Assembly (NCBI RefSeq): GCF_050908995.1
Contig: NC_135123.1
Coordinates: forward strand, 2,914,001 to 2,978,000
From: Andrena cerasifolii
Taxonomy: Eukaryota; Arthropoda; Insecta; Hymenoptera; Andrenidae
Length of the DNA: 64,000 nucleotides
Direction of reading: 5' to 3'
In this document: positions 47,701 through 59,700 of the stretch, piece by piece
Numbering within the stretch: position 1 is the first letter of the stretch
Layout: every line of letters begins with the position of its first letter
Program-made: the position numbers and the translations under genes
Notes under the pieces: model-generated
Told to the model about the DNA's origin: nothing
What the model saw: only the letters and a program-made list of their open reading frames with translations
Database searches by the model: none

Positions 47701-50700
47701 GCTCATATCTGACCGTAGGGATAGTCGTATACAGTAATATTGTTGCACTGATATTATTTGTAATTTGCGGTTTTATTATATTTATATTATATCTGCACTT
47801 GTATTATGTCTGTACTTTGTGTGCAGTATTATTGTAATAATATATATTATTAACATCGTTACAGCGCAAAATAATTTTAGGTGCAGCCATTACATTACTA
47901 CGGTAAGAAAAAGAAAAAGAAAAAAAAACAAGCGCGCACCAGGAATCGAACCGAAGACCTCCAGCACCGTAGCCAAACATCTTAATATCGCAGCTACAAC
48001 CGTTGCTTCCTAAGAATGTTTGCACAACTGAAATACTACTGTCGCGCAAAACTTTGAACTCAAATTTCTCGAAAACGAAGGCCCACTGTACAAAAACCCT
48101 TTACGGTTTTGTAACACTAGGTGTGCACTACAATGTCCACCCAGTCTCGTTCCAGAACCGATTGCATAACCTGTGCGGTCTCCTTGTTAGACCTGCAGAC
48201 TGGGAATGGATAATGAGAAATGACATTTTGGAGCTGTTGTGCCCGCGTGATGTAAGGACAGTAATGAAACTCGCGATTACACAACTAAAGCTAGTATATT
48301 GTTACATTGAATAATAGAGGTTAGAAACATTCTGCTTGCCATGCTCCGGCCGAACTGGCCATGCACGCACGTGCACGCCACATGTGCGTGCCGGTGCAGA
48401 GGCGCGCACTCGTGGCCGCACGGGCGAACTATTATTCGCCCAACAGAAGCCGATTCCAACTATGTTACCACCTGCTCCAGGCACTCTGCTAAATGTAATT
48501 TTTTGGAATTGCGCCAAACGCTGTGAAGTAAACTGTGGTTGCAGGAAAATTGGCTTGCATTGTTCAGCAGTGTATGGTTACTGTCATGACCAGTCTTATC
48601 ACAACGCACCTGATGTAATTGCAGAAAGCAGTATAGACAATGATGAAGATGTAGATTCTGTCAATTTCTGAGCGGAAGCCATAGTATTTGAAGAAACTGA
48701 CGCAGAAGATGAGGAAGACACGTAATTTTTGTATTTTTAATATAAAAAAAACATCGTGGATTAGGCCTACTGGGGATACCACGTTTAAGAAAAACGCGCT
48801 CAGTACTCTACCTCCGAGATGGTGTAAAAAGGTGTGTATTTCTCACAAACGAAGATCCCCACCTCGCAAATTCAAAATATTTTAAAACTTTCGGGATATG
48901 TAGAGGTTAATAGGTATGTATTTCGCAATTTTTTTGTTTGCGGCCCAAATTCACTCTAACGGGGTTAAATTGACCCGTGAAAATCCGTTTTTTGTTCGAT
49001 TTTGTGTTATAACTCGCGAACCGTAAAAACTGTTGGAACTATAATTTATCAAATGATAGTTCTAATTAAAAGAAGTAACATTTTCCTGAACACTTTTTTT
49101 AAAATGGAAAAATTTTCATGGGTCAATTGCAATTGGTCAATCCTGGAGTGAATTGGGCAGTAAACAAAATTGCGTTGTACTCAGAGGGACATCCCCTACA
49201 TATTTACAGTTTCATAATTTTTTGAATTTCCGGGATCGTTTTCTTCCGTTGTTAAAAGTATGGGGGTTGAAACTTGGTAACCCGATATACATGAAAATGG
49301 TTACTTCTACGAAAAAAACTCATAGGACCTTTTTTGTATAAAATTTCCTAGGCTATAAATTGTATAATAACTATTTTTGTCGCAAAACTGCTAGATAAGG
49401 AGATATTCGCGAAAAACAGTTTTTTTTCAACCCTCTGTAAAATTTTTAGCGGCGGTCGGATCGATGGGGACTTTTGACAGATTGTTTAAAACGACCAAAT
49501 AAAGCCCCCTACCAAAATTTAGCTTGCTAAGATTTATTCCCAAGACGGATCCTAATTTCATTGGACTATAGCTGTAAAAGACGGAATGAATTTCGTTTTA
49601 AGAAATACGAAATTGCCCGCTGTAAACGATCAACGAATTTTTATTTCACTCCGAGCTCGTCTTTGTTCCGTAAGACGGAACAAGCATATCCTTATTAGAA
49701 TAAAGTAAATGGGAAGTCAAAGGCTTCTTCCTTTGCATACGATTATTTGCGTGCACACAAGGATAATGATTTTCAATATAATAAAAAAAGAATGATAGTA
49801 TAAAATCACACGTACGAATTGTATTACCTTCGATGTTTGCGGTTTCTCGTGCGGTAAGATCACTGGCATCCTGAGTTGTTGCGTCCAATGTGAGCGCAGA
49901 CTTAGTTGAATCTTTTTACAAAGAAGGAAATCGTTAGTAACAAATCATAATCGCAAATAAATTATAATTATCGTAACGACGTACTCTCAAGTGAACAAGA
50001 AAATTCTAACTCTAAATTACCAGACAAAAACATAAAATAACAAAATATTTCTCATTTTGAAGTCAAAATGGCAAACAAAATTACATGAAAAAGGCAGGAA
50101 AATAAAATTGATCGTAGTTGGGCAAAAATGATATGTGAATAATTTCTTTGTTTTCCTAAGATGTTAATACGTGCTGTAAAATCACGTTTTCTTTCTACAT
50201 TATTTATTATACAGGATGTTTCACCAGAACCCGAACACCTAGATATGTATATCCTTTGTTTTTAATTATAATGCAAAATGTTTGAAACATAATCAGAATG
50301 ATTTCGAAGCAGAAGCACGGTGCATGAAAAATATTTCAAGGTCACTTTTTTCAATTTTTTTAACTTCACCTGAATTTCTTTGCTGGGAAGCATAGGTATA
50401 GTTTTGGTAATTATTTACAAAAGGGCAATTCTCACCGATTTCGATGACCTTGAAATATGTTGTTAAGGTCATCATTCTAAACAACATTTTCCCTATACAT
50501 GTTACCGTCTCTTTAATTTTCGAGATATTCGCAAAAAACACTGATCGGGAGTTGTTTGGGATTAGATGTGTTTACCCCCCCCCCCCCCCTCCTTAAGGGA
50601 GAGTATATTTCTGAAACCCATTTTTTTATCTTGAATCTCTCAAAAGTTGACGGGGCCCTCGCGGGAGGGCGTGGGGGGGGGGCGCTAAACAGAACTGACC

Positions 50701-53700
50701 CCCAACTAACTACCGATTTGTGTGTGCTTGCAGGTCGTGACATATACTGAAGTACTCTACTAGAATATTGGCAACTTTATGTTTGCTTACATCAGGCTTG
50801 GGAACTATAGTCAAATTAACGAAAGAAGGCACCTTGGGACCGGGGCCAGAATTTGCGACGTTGCCGCTACTCCAGGCTCGCGATTGGTGCTTCCCCTACG
50901 CGGCTCCCTACGCCTTGGGCAATGACTTTCGACTACTTAGCTGTGGGCCTAGAATAATCGTTGTCCTGGTCGGGTGCATATTGCTATCCTCTTCCAGAGG
51001 GCGAACCCAATGTCCTTCCCATAGAGATTTGACAGAGTGTCGAATATTATCGAGACAAGTCGAAGAATACAGGCTCATAGTATTCTTATTCTATTTAACG
51101 ACATTCCAGGGCAAATCGATCACTTTTTGCACTCGATGTCAGAGATTTTGTTCAAACAGAAATATTATATAGGAAAGGATTTCAGTCATCACTTTGCTGG
51201 TTTTGAATTTGTTCAATTTTTGCCTATTTCCATGAAACCGAGCTGTACTTGTGAATTTTTATCTCGGAAACTCTTTATCGTCTTGAATTCATTCTTTTTT
51301 CATTTTAATCTAGAAAGTGCGGGCTATTCTAATACTCTTTTTTATATTGAAAAATTAATTTTGTAATTTCAAAAATTATAACCAAAGTTTTATTTTGCAA
51401 ATTTCACGTACGAAATATTCTGCTTTCAAGAATGGAATTTTGGAAATTAACGTCAGCGTGAGCTGTTATAAACCGATGAAGAATTTCATTAACTCTATAT
51501 TTTGTAACCAAGTTCAAAACCTGTTAAACAATGACTCAAATCTTTCCATAATTTCACGTGATTCACAAAATACATATTGCATTCTGATCAAAGTCTAAAA
51601 ATGTGATCGATTTGGCGTGGAGTGACTTGTAGATGAAGGAATCTGTTTTATCGAGCGAGTGAGAGAGACACAGTTGCACTTGAAGATAGAAAGGTACGTC
51701 CGATCTGCTACGCAACGTGGCAACATCGCACGAAGTACGGAGCAGGCATTGGGTCTCTCCCGAGCCACGCGCAACGGCCAACGGGCCGCCCAGGTGCCTT
51801 CTTTCGTTAATTCGACTATATTCTAAACGCGTGAGAAGTAATGTCTTTGGTATATTATATATATATAACATATGTATACCTGAGTCGATTTAAAAATCAA
51901 ATGCCTCAATTATCATTCCAATCAAACCCACGTAATTTACCATATCATTTTTATTAATCTTAAACCCCGAATTGCACATCGTTTCGACAATTCTTCGAAT
52001 GCTTTCTTTATTTTCAATACTTTAGTTACAAGAATTTACATTTATTCGGCATTAAAAATAAATATCATAATCAAATAATGAATGCTAACAAAAAAGTAAA
52101 TGTTAACGCAAACATTAAAGGTTTTCATTTGTTGCAGGAACTTTGCAGTCTCCAGTGGACTTGTAAATTTGCCAATTTATGGTAGGGATAGATTCTGTGA
52201 GCTCTGCTTTTATAAAGAACCACTTAGATGTCGTATGTTGGGGAAACTTTGCATTTCCAAGTTATAAGGAAAAGTCGAATAGTAAAGAAAAGTAGCCGAA
52301 TATCGTTTTGTTTAAATTAAAGACCAGTCATTTGAGATGAAAATCATCTTTTATTAGTAATTCATTAACTCCCGGAAACCACAGTGGGTTACACTAATTC
52401 AGTCCGTCCGGAAAACACCTGGCATTTCTGTACGGTAAAGAATAGGGAGTTCTCCATACTTCTTCTACAAATCCCCCCCCCCCCCGAGGATCGCTAGTAT
52501 GCCTGAAGCAGTCGAGTACACTCATTGCAAACTTCACGCGAGGCAAAATCGCGTCTCTCCCTTGTCACGGAATGTACTATTTTTTATTAAAAGATAGAAC
52601 CGTAGATATAAATAAATAACTGCATACATTTTGTCAATTTTACTACATTTATGGAATAAATTATTACTTCAACCATGTCATCCTATTATTGTACATTTTT
52701 TCCAAGATTTAAAATTCTGCACAAAAAACATACCTACAAACTTTGACACATGTTTACTCATACATCAGAAGTAGCCGCCATGGTATTTTTACCTTTTTTA
52801 AGGGCTCATATTATTAGGTTACAAAAAATGTATAAAAAAACATAAGTCCATAACTTTTGGATTCTGACTTGTTTCCTTATTTCTGGGGATTCTGTCCCAT
52901 TGTGGCGATGGGCCGCGGGGCGGCCAGTCGCTAGACTGCTCCTGGAGGAGTCGAGCGACTGGCAGCCGCACGCCGCCGGGCGGCTAGGAGATTCTGCTAT
53001 TATGGCGGAAAACAGACATCTCGTCCCATTGTGTTGCGTCTCCAGTAGCCTAGGTTGCGCCTGGAGCAGATGCGCATAGACTGTAGCAATCTGCCGCAGC
53101 CGCGGGCGGTCAAAATCGCAGATAGGAGTTGAGATGTATGCTTTTCCATTGCACCAGTGTACTGCGGCGTGCCGCGCATTGGAACGGCCACCTTTAGGAT
53201 CCATTTCGGTTGGAATGGACAATGTCGTATATACGGTTCATTTCATGCCAAGCGGATCACTTTGAACACTCAATGTCTGAGATTTTGTTCAAATTGAAAC
53301 ATGTTATAGTGCATGTGAAAGTAGGAGGGGTTCAAGTTGTCACATTTTGCCACATTCAAAATTGTTTTATAAATACAGACCCTCAAAGTACACACAACTT
53401 TCATCGATTTTTTGAAAATTGCCTTTCAAATTTGGCAAAATGATTATTATATGCCCGATTTCTTCACTTCCGACTAAAGTCCCGGTCAGTGAAAGACCAA
53501 TTGGATGCTATCATGTGGCAATCGTCGACCAGTTGGATGTTATCATGTGGCAGTTATGTGGAACATAACTCTAACTGCAAGATTACTGAAGGTGAAGAAA
53601 TCGGCCGTAAATCCTCCTTATTTGCACATGAACTCTAACATATTTCAATTTGAACAAAATCCCAGGAGTTTATCCAGATATTATCTTTGCCCATCTCTGT

Positions 53701-56700
53701 TCTCCAGCCGCTTCGCCGCGATTCATTCAAGCCTCCCTGACGACAAAATAGTAATAGGGGAAATGCGGCAACAGCGCGATGCGACTCTCCATTGTGGTGG
53801 GCCGAAATACCCAAATTTGCGAAACTCGAAACGGCGTAGTGCGGAAAAGTTGTCGTTGGGGAAGACAAATCGAGGCCAAAAAAATTTTTGAAATCGATCA
53901 AAATTTGACCCTCGCGCATCGCCGTCAAAGTTTTTAATTTTTGACCGAGTTTGGCGACTTCCGTACATTTTCTTAAAATTGTCTATATTTCACTGTTGAA
54001 CATCACAAAATATTATTTCAACACATAAATGCATACAATTCTTTAGCTGTGCAGCTCTTGGCTCGAGTTAAATACCTAACGCGATTCAGAACTCACCACG
54101 GGAAGGTGGTTGCACCTCGAGTTCCACCCACGCCCTTCCCAACCAGCCAACTACATTGGGCATACATACTACTTATTGTGGATATCTTTCACGACTTTTA
54201 CTTCTTCACGTTGAATTATGCCTTGCTTGTGAAGGAAGGCGTGATTTCCCTGGACATCAACGTGGTCCGGATAAAACCACCCCTGTTTTTATACCCAACA
54301 ACTGTTCCTGCTGCTTCCGTCACTAACTTAACACAGCGCTCAACTGATTGGGTATGGCAAGGAAAGTTCCTGATATCCCAGTCTGGAGTAAATCCAGATT
54401 CTATCAGTGATGTGTTCAGTTAAGACCAGGCGTAAAAGAGGTGGTGAAGGGTTAATGGAGCTCCAGTCGATATGTTCTGAATAATCTGTCGCAGCAAAAT
54501 TGATTTTTGGGATGAAGAACTCACGAACCGGCTTTTTTGCTTCAGAAGTGATTTTCTTGCCTTGATGATTCTTTTTAGGCCAAGTCCACAGATGCAGTTA
54601 AGAATCATTAGACACTTGCAGGATGCTAATTTTTCAAGTTTTTCTTTGGGACTTTCATCTTTTATTGATGGAAGAGCTTCAAGATCACAAAATGTAGGAA
54701 GAAGTCAATACAAACTGATAAGATAAATGCTTTAAATACAAATGCAGACAATTTCTGTTATAAAAGAGCACAAGTAGTCGAGTAACGAAACAAAGAAGCT
54801 TTACTGATGCCGCTTTGCTGATTCTACCGCGATGATAGACGAAGGGAGAGGAGTGAGTCTGTTAAGCCAAGCCAAGAGGTTTGTGCCCAGAGTTGCCAGG
54901 AAAATCCTACACGTAGTGGAGGGGGAACACCTACTTTGGCGTCGATTGGTTTGACGTCACGGCATCATCACGCGCATGCGTCGCGTGTTCCCTCTCCACT
55001 ACGCGTATGTCCCCCCTCTACTAGGGGTAGGACTTTCCTGGCAACCGTGTTTGTTTATGCCTAAAGAATTCTACAATATTGCGTAATTTATGTCGCGTAC
55101 TGAGGTACGCCGTCGCACACCGAATTAACTTTATGCGTAACTGATTAGGTTGAACTAACTGCGTTAGTAATTTCAATGTTAAAAATTCAGTTTAATATAA
55201 TTGCAATGTTGCTTTCGTAGCCCCTTACAGGATTGTGGTACGCGTCGCGTTCGCCTTACGCCTATCCACCCCCCCCCCCCCCGCAAATTGTCTTCCGTCC
55301 GCGACAATACATATATTTTACGTGTTTATGTGCTGAAATAATATTTTGTAGTGTTCAACAGTGAAATATAGACATTTTTAAGAAAACATACGGAAGTCGC
55401 CAAACTCAGTAAAAAATTAAAAACTGACGGCGATGCGCGAGGGTCAAATATTGATCGATTTCAAATTTTTTTTTACCTCGATTTGTCTTCCCCGACGGCA
55501 ACTTTTCCGCACTACGCCGTTTCGAGTTTCGAAAATTTGGGTTTTTCGGCTCACCCTACTGTGCAGCCCTGGGCTAGTTCGACCCTTGTCGTCCCGATTC
55601 CCTATCATCAAGCGCCGAAAACCATAAAACTCGGTGAAGTATGAAATCGGAGATGGGAAATTCGCCTACCACCCCGGATAAGAGATACTCTTCTGAACGT
55701 GAAATTATCAGCTTATCCGGGGACCGCGTATTTCTTTTCTGAGGGGAGAGGGACACCGTGTATGATACAAGAACAATATCCAATAATTTACATGCAGCAA
55801 ATAATCAGGATTCAGTAACTCCATTTGCTATATTTAATCGCAACTCATATCGAGCTTCAAAATTGATCTCTAAAAACAAAAAAAAATTGCCTTCATCTAA
55901 AGTTATAATAGCAATAAAAGCATTACCTGCAAAATTCAGGTTTCCGATGTTGAACGACGCAGGCGCCGCGTGATAACCGTGCATGGGGTAATATCCGGAA
56001 TACTGTAATGGTACCCTGTCGTTTCCATATAAACTGCTACTGTATGCACTATAGTCCAGCTTCTGCAAAAAAAAATAGAGAACGACGGCGGTAACAAATC
56101 TGATGTAAATTACCGAGTAATATGTCATGAATACCTGAGAAGACGAAGATATATTCTGAGCTACGTTGGGAAAATTCGCGGTACCGCTGTTATAAGTAGC
56201 ATAAGACGAGTACTGAGACATGGAGCTTGGTGCGGTGTACGAGGTCAGGTAAGAAGTTTGCAAGCCTGTGGTATTTTTCCCAGCCGTGACTGATCCATAG
56301 GTAGGCGAGTTGTACAAACTATTAACAGAAAGTTAGTGTGTTCACGCACGTTACCAGAGAATTTGTAATTGCATGTGAACTTATATTAATTCTACAATCA
56401 AAGGTTGCAAGAATTAGGTATAGGCACCACATTCAAATTTTGGGTATACTATAGTATGTGATATAGGGCAAATACTTAAAATCAAGTATCTATGCTCCCT
56501 GTCACGTAAGAAGGAACCCGTTTCGCGCATGTAGAATGAGCTCATTGGCTCCGAAAAAGCGTTGGTGGGGGTACAGCCAATAGTGGCTTCTCCCGGCACC
56601 AATGAGCGTTAACCTGCGCAGAACCGGTCTAAACTCGTCGATCGGCAGGTTCCTTCTTAAATGAAAGGGAGTATAAAATTTAAGGAATGTATTTTGTATA

Positions 56701-59700
56701 AGTACATTTAAGTGTGGTGTTTCTTTTAGTCAATAGCTTTTGTATTCGCAACGTTTGACTTGGTCTTAACAAAGAGAAACCCTATAATCGGAACTGAGTT
56801 CCACGAATTAATTGTACAGTTTAAACAGTAAGATAAATAATTAATATAATCAAAGTAATCGAAATAGAAAACATTTTTTATCAACGTGCAGTTATGAATA
56901 TTAACACTTTGCATGCGGGCGCGGAACACTTATAACTGTGATCACAGTCTCCCGCTTGCAATGTGTTAAAGGGGTAATAAGTCAGCAACAGCTATTAAAA
57001 GCGAGTAAAAGGAAAATAGTAGAAATTGGTCAATTTTGGACCTGGCTGGCAACGAAAGTTTTTTACAGGATATGTTTCTAAAAAAAATTATTTTTTCGAA
57101 AATTCTTTCCTACATATACTTATATAGACCTTCAGAAACGTTATAACGTTTACTTAAATGTTGTTTTCGATATCTTTTGTAATTTACAAGTTACAAGCGC
57201 ATAAGTAAAATGGTAGATAAGTGAGGGAAGAGAAATGCAACTCGAATCTCCACGCGCGCTGGTGTACTCGATCATTATGCCATTACACAATAAAAAATTA
57301 ACTCAAACGGTGTATCTTAATATTATTATTGTTTAATGACACTGTCCCGGTACCAATATACTAAATGAGTATTCCAACGAAATTATACAATATTTGGGGG
57401 ATATTCCAATCGGCTAATTGGGGGAAGGAACACAAGACGCTAGAAATAAAGATTTTAAAAAGTATAGAAAAGATTGTATATACGCTGAAAATATTCTCTT
57501 TGCAATACAAACGAAGAAGTTTTAAACTTTTTATCGACTTCTTCAGATCCAGTACTGGTTACTTTTCTAGGTATAATTGCCAAAAAAAAAACTTTTTTTT
57601 ATAAAGTAGCTTGATATCATTCGGCATTTTGATTGGAAAAAATGGCATGTTGAATTTTTTCTCCACTCTTGGGATTGATGCCCACTGTGCGTCGGAACAA
57701 AGGGGGCTCAAAGCTGAGCGAGAATTCATTCGATGTTTTCGACCGGTAATTTCATGTTTTCCCAAGAACGTTTCGACAACATCTGTTTGCCAGTATTTCT
57801 AAAGGGCAATCAAGAACGTGATGCCGTCTTTAATAATTTTAGGCATTTCTCAGTCTGACAACGAGTTAATCCGTATATTGCTCTGTCGGTGGGTAGTACG
57901 TATGATGGCTTCGGACCCGCACGTACTATTGCGAAATGAGAAGAAGACCGACTACCGACAAGCTGAAATGTCACAGGGGCAAGGAGAATCGCCCGCTCGC
58001 TCCACCCAATTCCTTGCAACAAAGTCCGCCGCGTAACGCAGAACGCGAACGAAACAAATCACGACAGCCCGCGGATATGAACACCCTGTAAAGCCGGGTC
58101 CAGACCTGAATGCGTATACGCTGAGCAGGCTGAGCGCGCACGAATGACGCATGCGGAGGGGTCGAAAGTGCCATTGTATCTTTCTTCGCCAACTTCTGTG
58201 CTTAGCTTAGCCCACTCCGCAGTCGTAAAGATGGTGTGATTAGCTACATAAACATACAGCTCAACCCTCCGAGTCATCCTGTTTACCAATACAGGGTGAT
58301 TCTCCAGCGACGCCTGGCAAAGAGGTGCTGCCACCTGGTACCCCGTGGCGAGGACACCCCCTCCCCCCCCTCAGTGCTTCATCACCGAATTTTATGGGAT
58401 TCGACCCTCGAAACGGTGGGAATACCATTAAAAAGTCAGAAATGTCCAAGAGTTCCACATTTCTCATCAGATCTTTGCGAAAACGACGTCAATTGATTCC
58501 TTATGTTTCGCCGATGAAACTAACCCCAAGAACCACGTAATTCGGACCATAATGAAGGAAATCTCATGAAAAATTGATTTATATCATTTCAAGTTGATTT
58601 CGTTAATTATAGTCTCGTGTGATTTAACACAACAGCGAGTCGGTCAGGCTGCATGAATTAAGAACAATGCAGGGTGTAGTGACGAAAAGAAAGACAAATT
58701 ATTCAGTAAAATAGAGCTTTAAAGTCTATCATATGGTAATTGCATTATATTGTTGAAAACGTAATTTTTCGATTTTTGATTAACTGTTTATGACAATATT
58801 AGCAATGGATTAAATTCATTCACATAGATCCATCTTTTATGATTAAAAAAAAGACGCAAGTTCATGCCTTCAATAATTCAGGTCATTAAAATTCATTTCT
58901 GAACGCGGGTCTCGTAAAAATCACCGAAAGCAGGGAACTTCGAAGATTTGTATTTTTTAAACAATTTCGAAACTAGAAAAATGAGTACTTAGCCCTCCCT
59001 AATTTCATATTGACTACAATATATTTCAATGTCATGAAAATCCGAGACATCGAGAATTTGAGGAAAGTATCTCATCTGCTTCTATCAGCCACGCTGAGCG
59101 CAATGCACTCCAAACTTCCTTTGATGTGCGGAAGAAAACCGACAACGGTCGGCTCAGGCGATGTGCCTTCGCCGCCATTGGCGAGTCGGGTCGCATGCGC
59201 CGAGTCACCACGAATGACACGTCCACACTAGCATATGCGTTCACGCTCACCCTTTCTGACGCCGAAGCATGCGGTCCTGGCTACCGTTTCACCCATCCAC
59301 ATCAGAATATTCGTGCGCGCTCAGCCTGCTCAGCGTATACTCATTCAGGTCTGGACCCGGCTTAATGTATATTGCAGTCAGATCTATTGTGAAAAGGGAC
59401 GAATTCCGACAGTTGTAAATTTAATGTTTGCGTTTTGAGTTATAATCGTAGTTGTGTTATTTCATCGTTGATTCGTTGAGGGTTGGGAATGAATACGACA
59501 TTGTTCATAGTGAAGAGACAAATAGACAAAACCGTGAAAAATGAAGGGAAGAATGTCCTGTCCAAGCAGGAATTTTTATTGTATTTGCGGCTGTCCAATG
59601 AATATATGTATATTGAAATGACTGCAAAGTATAAAATTTTGTATCGATGTAAGTGTAAAAATCGAGAAAATTCAACGAGCGATGGATTCAAACATGAAAG

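Larger units (their letters stand above)
46905..48735 (+). pseudogene. Unclassified transposon protein relic with cysteine-rich C-terminus
   Basis: Three parts in one order. Part 1 (about 46,910-47,118) reads EYAFFLALYGDRLNK ... LRYYCFAKS ... LHLYRLYYQ. Part 2 (about 48,187-48,240) reads DWEWIMRNDILEL. Part 3 (about 48,445-48,735) reads LPPAPGTLLNVIFWNC ... CGCRKIGLHCSA with an acidic tail. I recall the same layout (LRY..., W.W, PPAP..LL..I.C.C, CxCRK.GL.CS) from repeat-encoded insect proteins with a Tesmin/TSO1-like CXC end; the family name is uncertain. Foldback B splits parts 1 and 2. Confidence 0.6.
53785..55565. mobile_element. DNA transposon with ~250-bp TIRs and a protein relic
   Basis: The left arm 53,785-54,035 (AAACGGCGTAGTGCGGAAAA ... 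ATTTCACTGTTGAAC) is inverted at about 55,310-55,565. A third copy of the same end lies at 60,545-60,765. The interior holds the relic at 54,190-54,660 and a MITE at 54,900-55,043. Confidence 0.65.

Noticed and set aside
47084..48314. Pairs of near-identical open frames on opposite strands
   Set aside because: They are mirror images produced by the long arms of foldback element B.
50768..51172. 134-codon plus frame
   Set aside because: It starts within the TIR of the 50.8-51.8 kb element and shows no domain or splice support.
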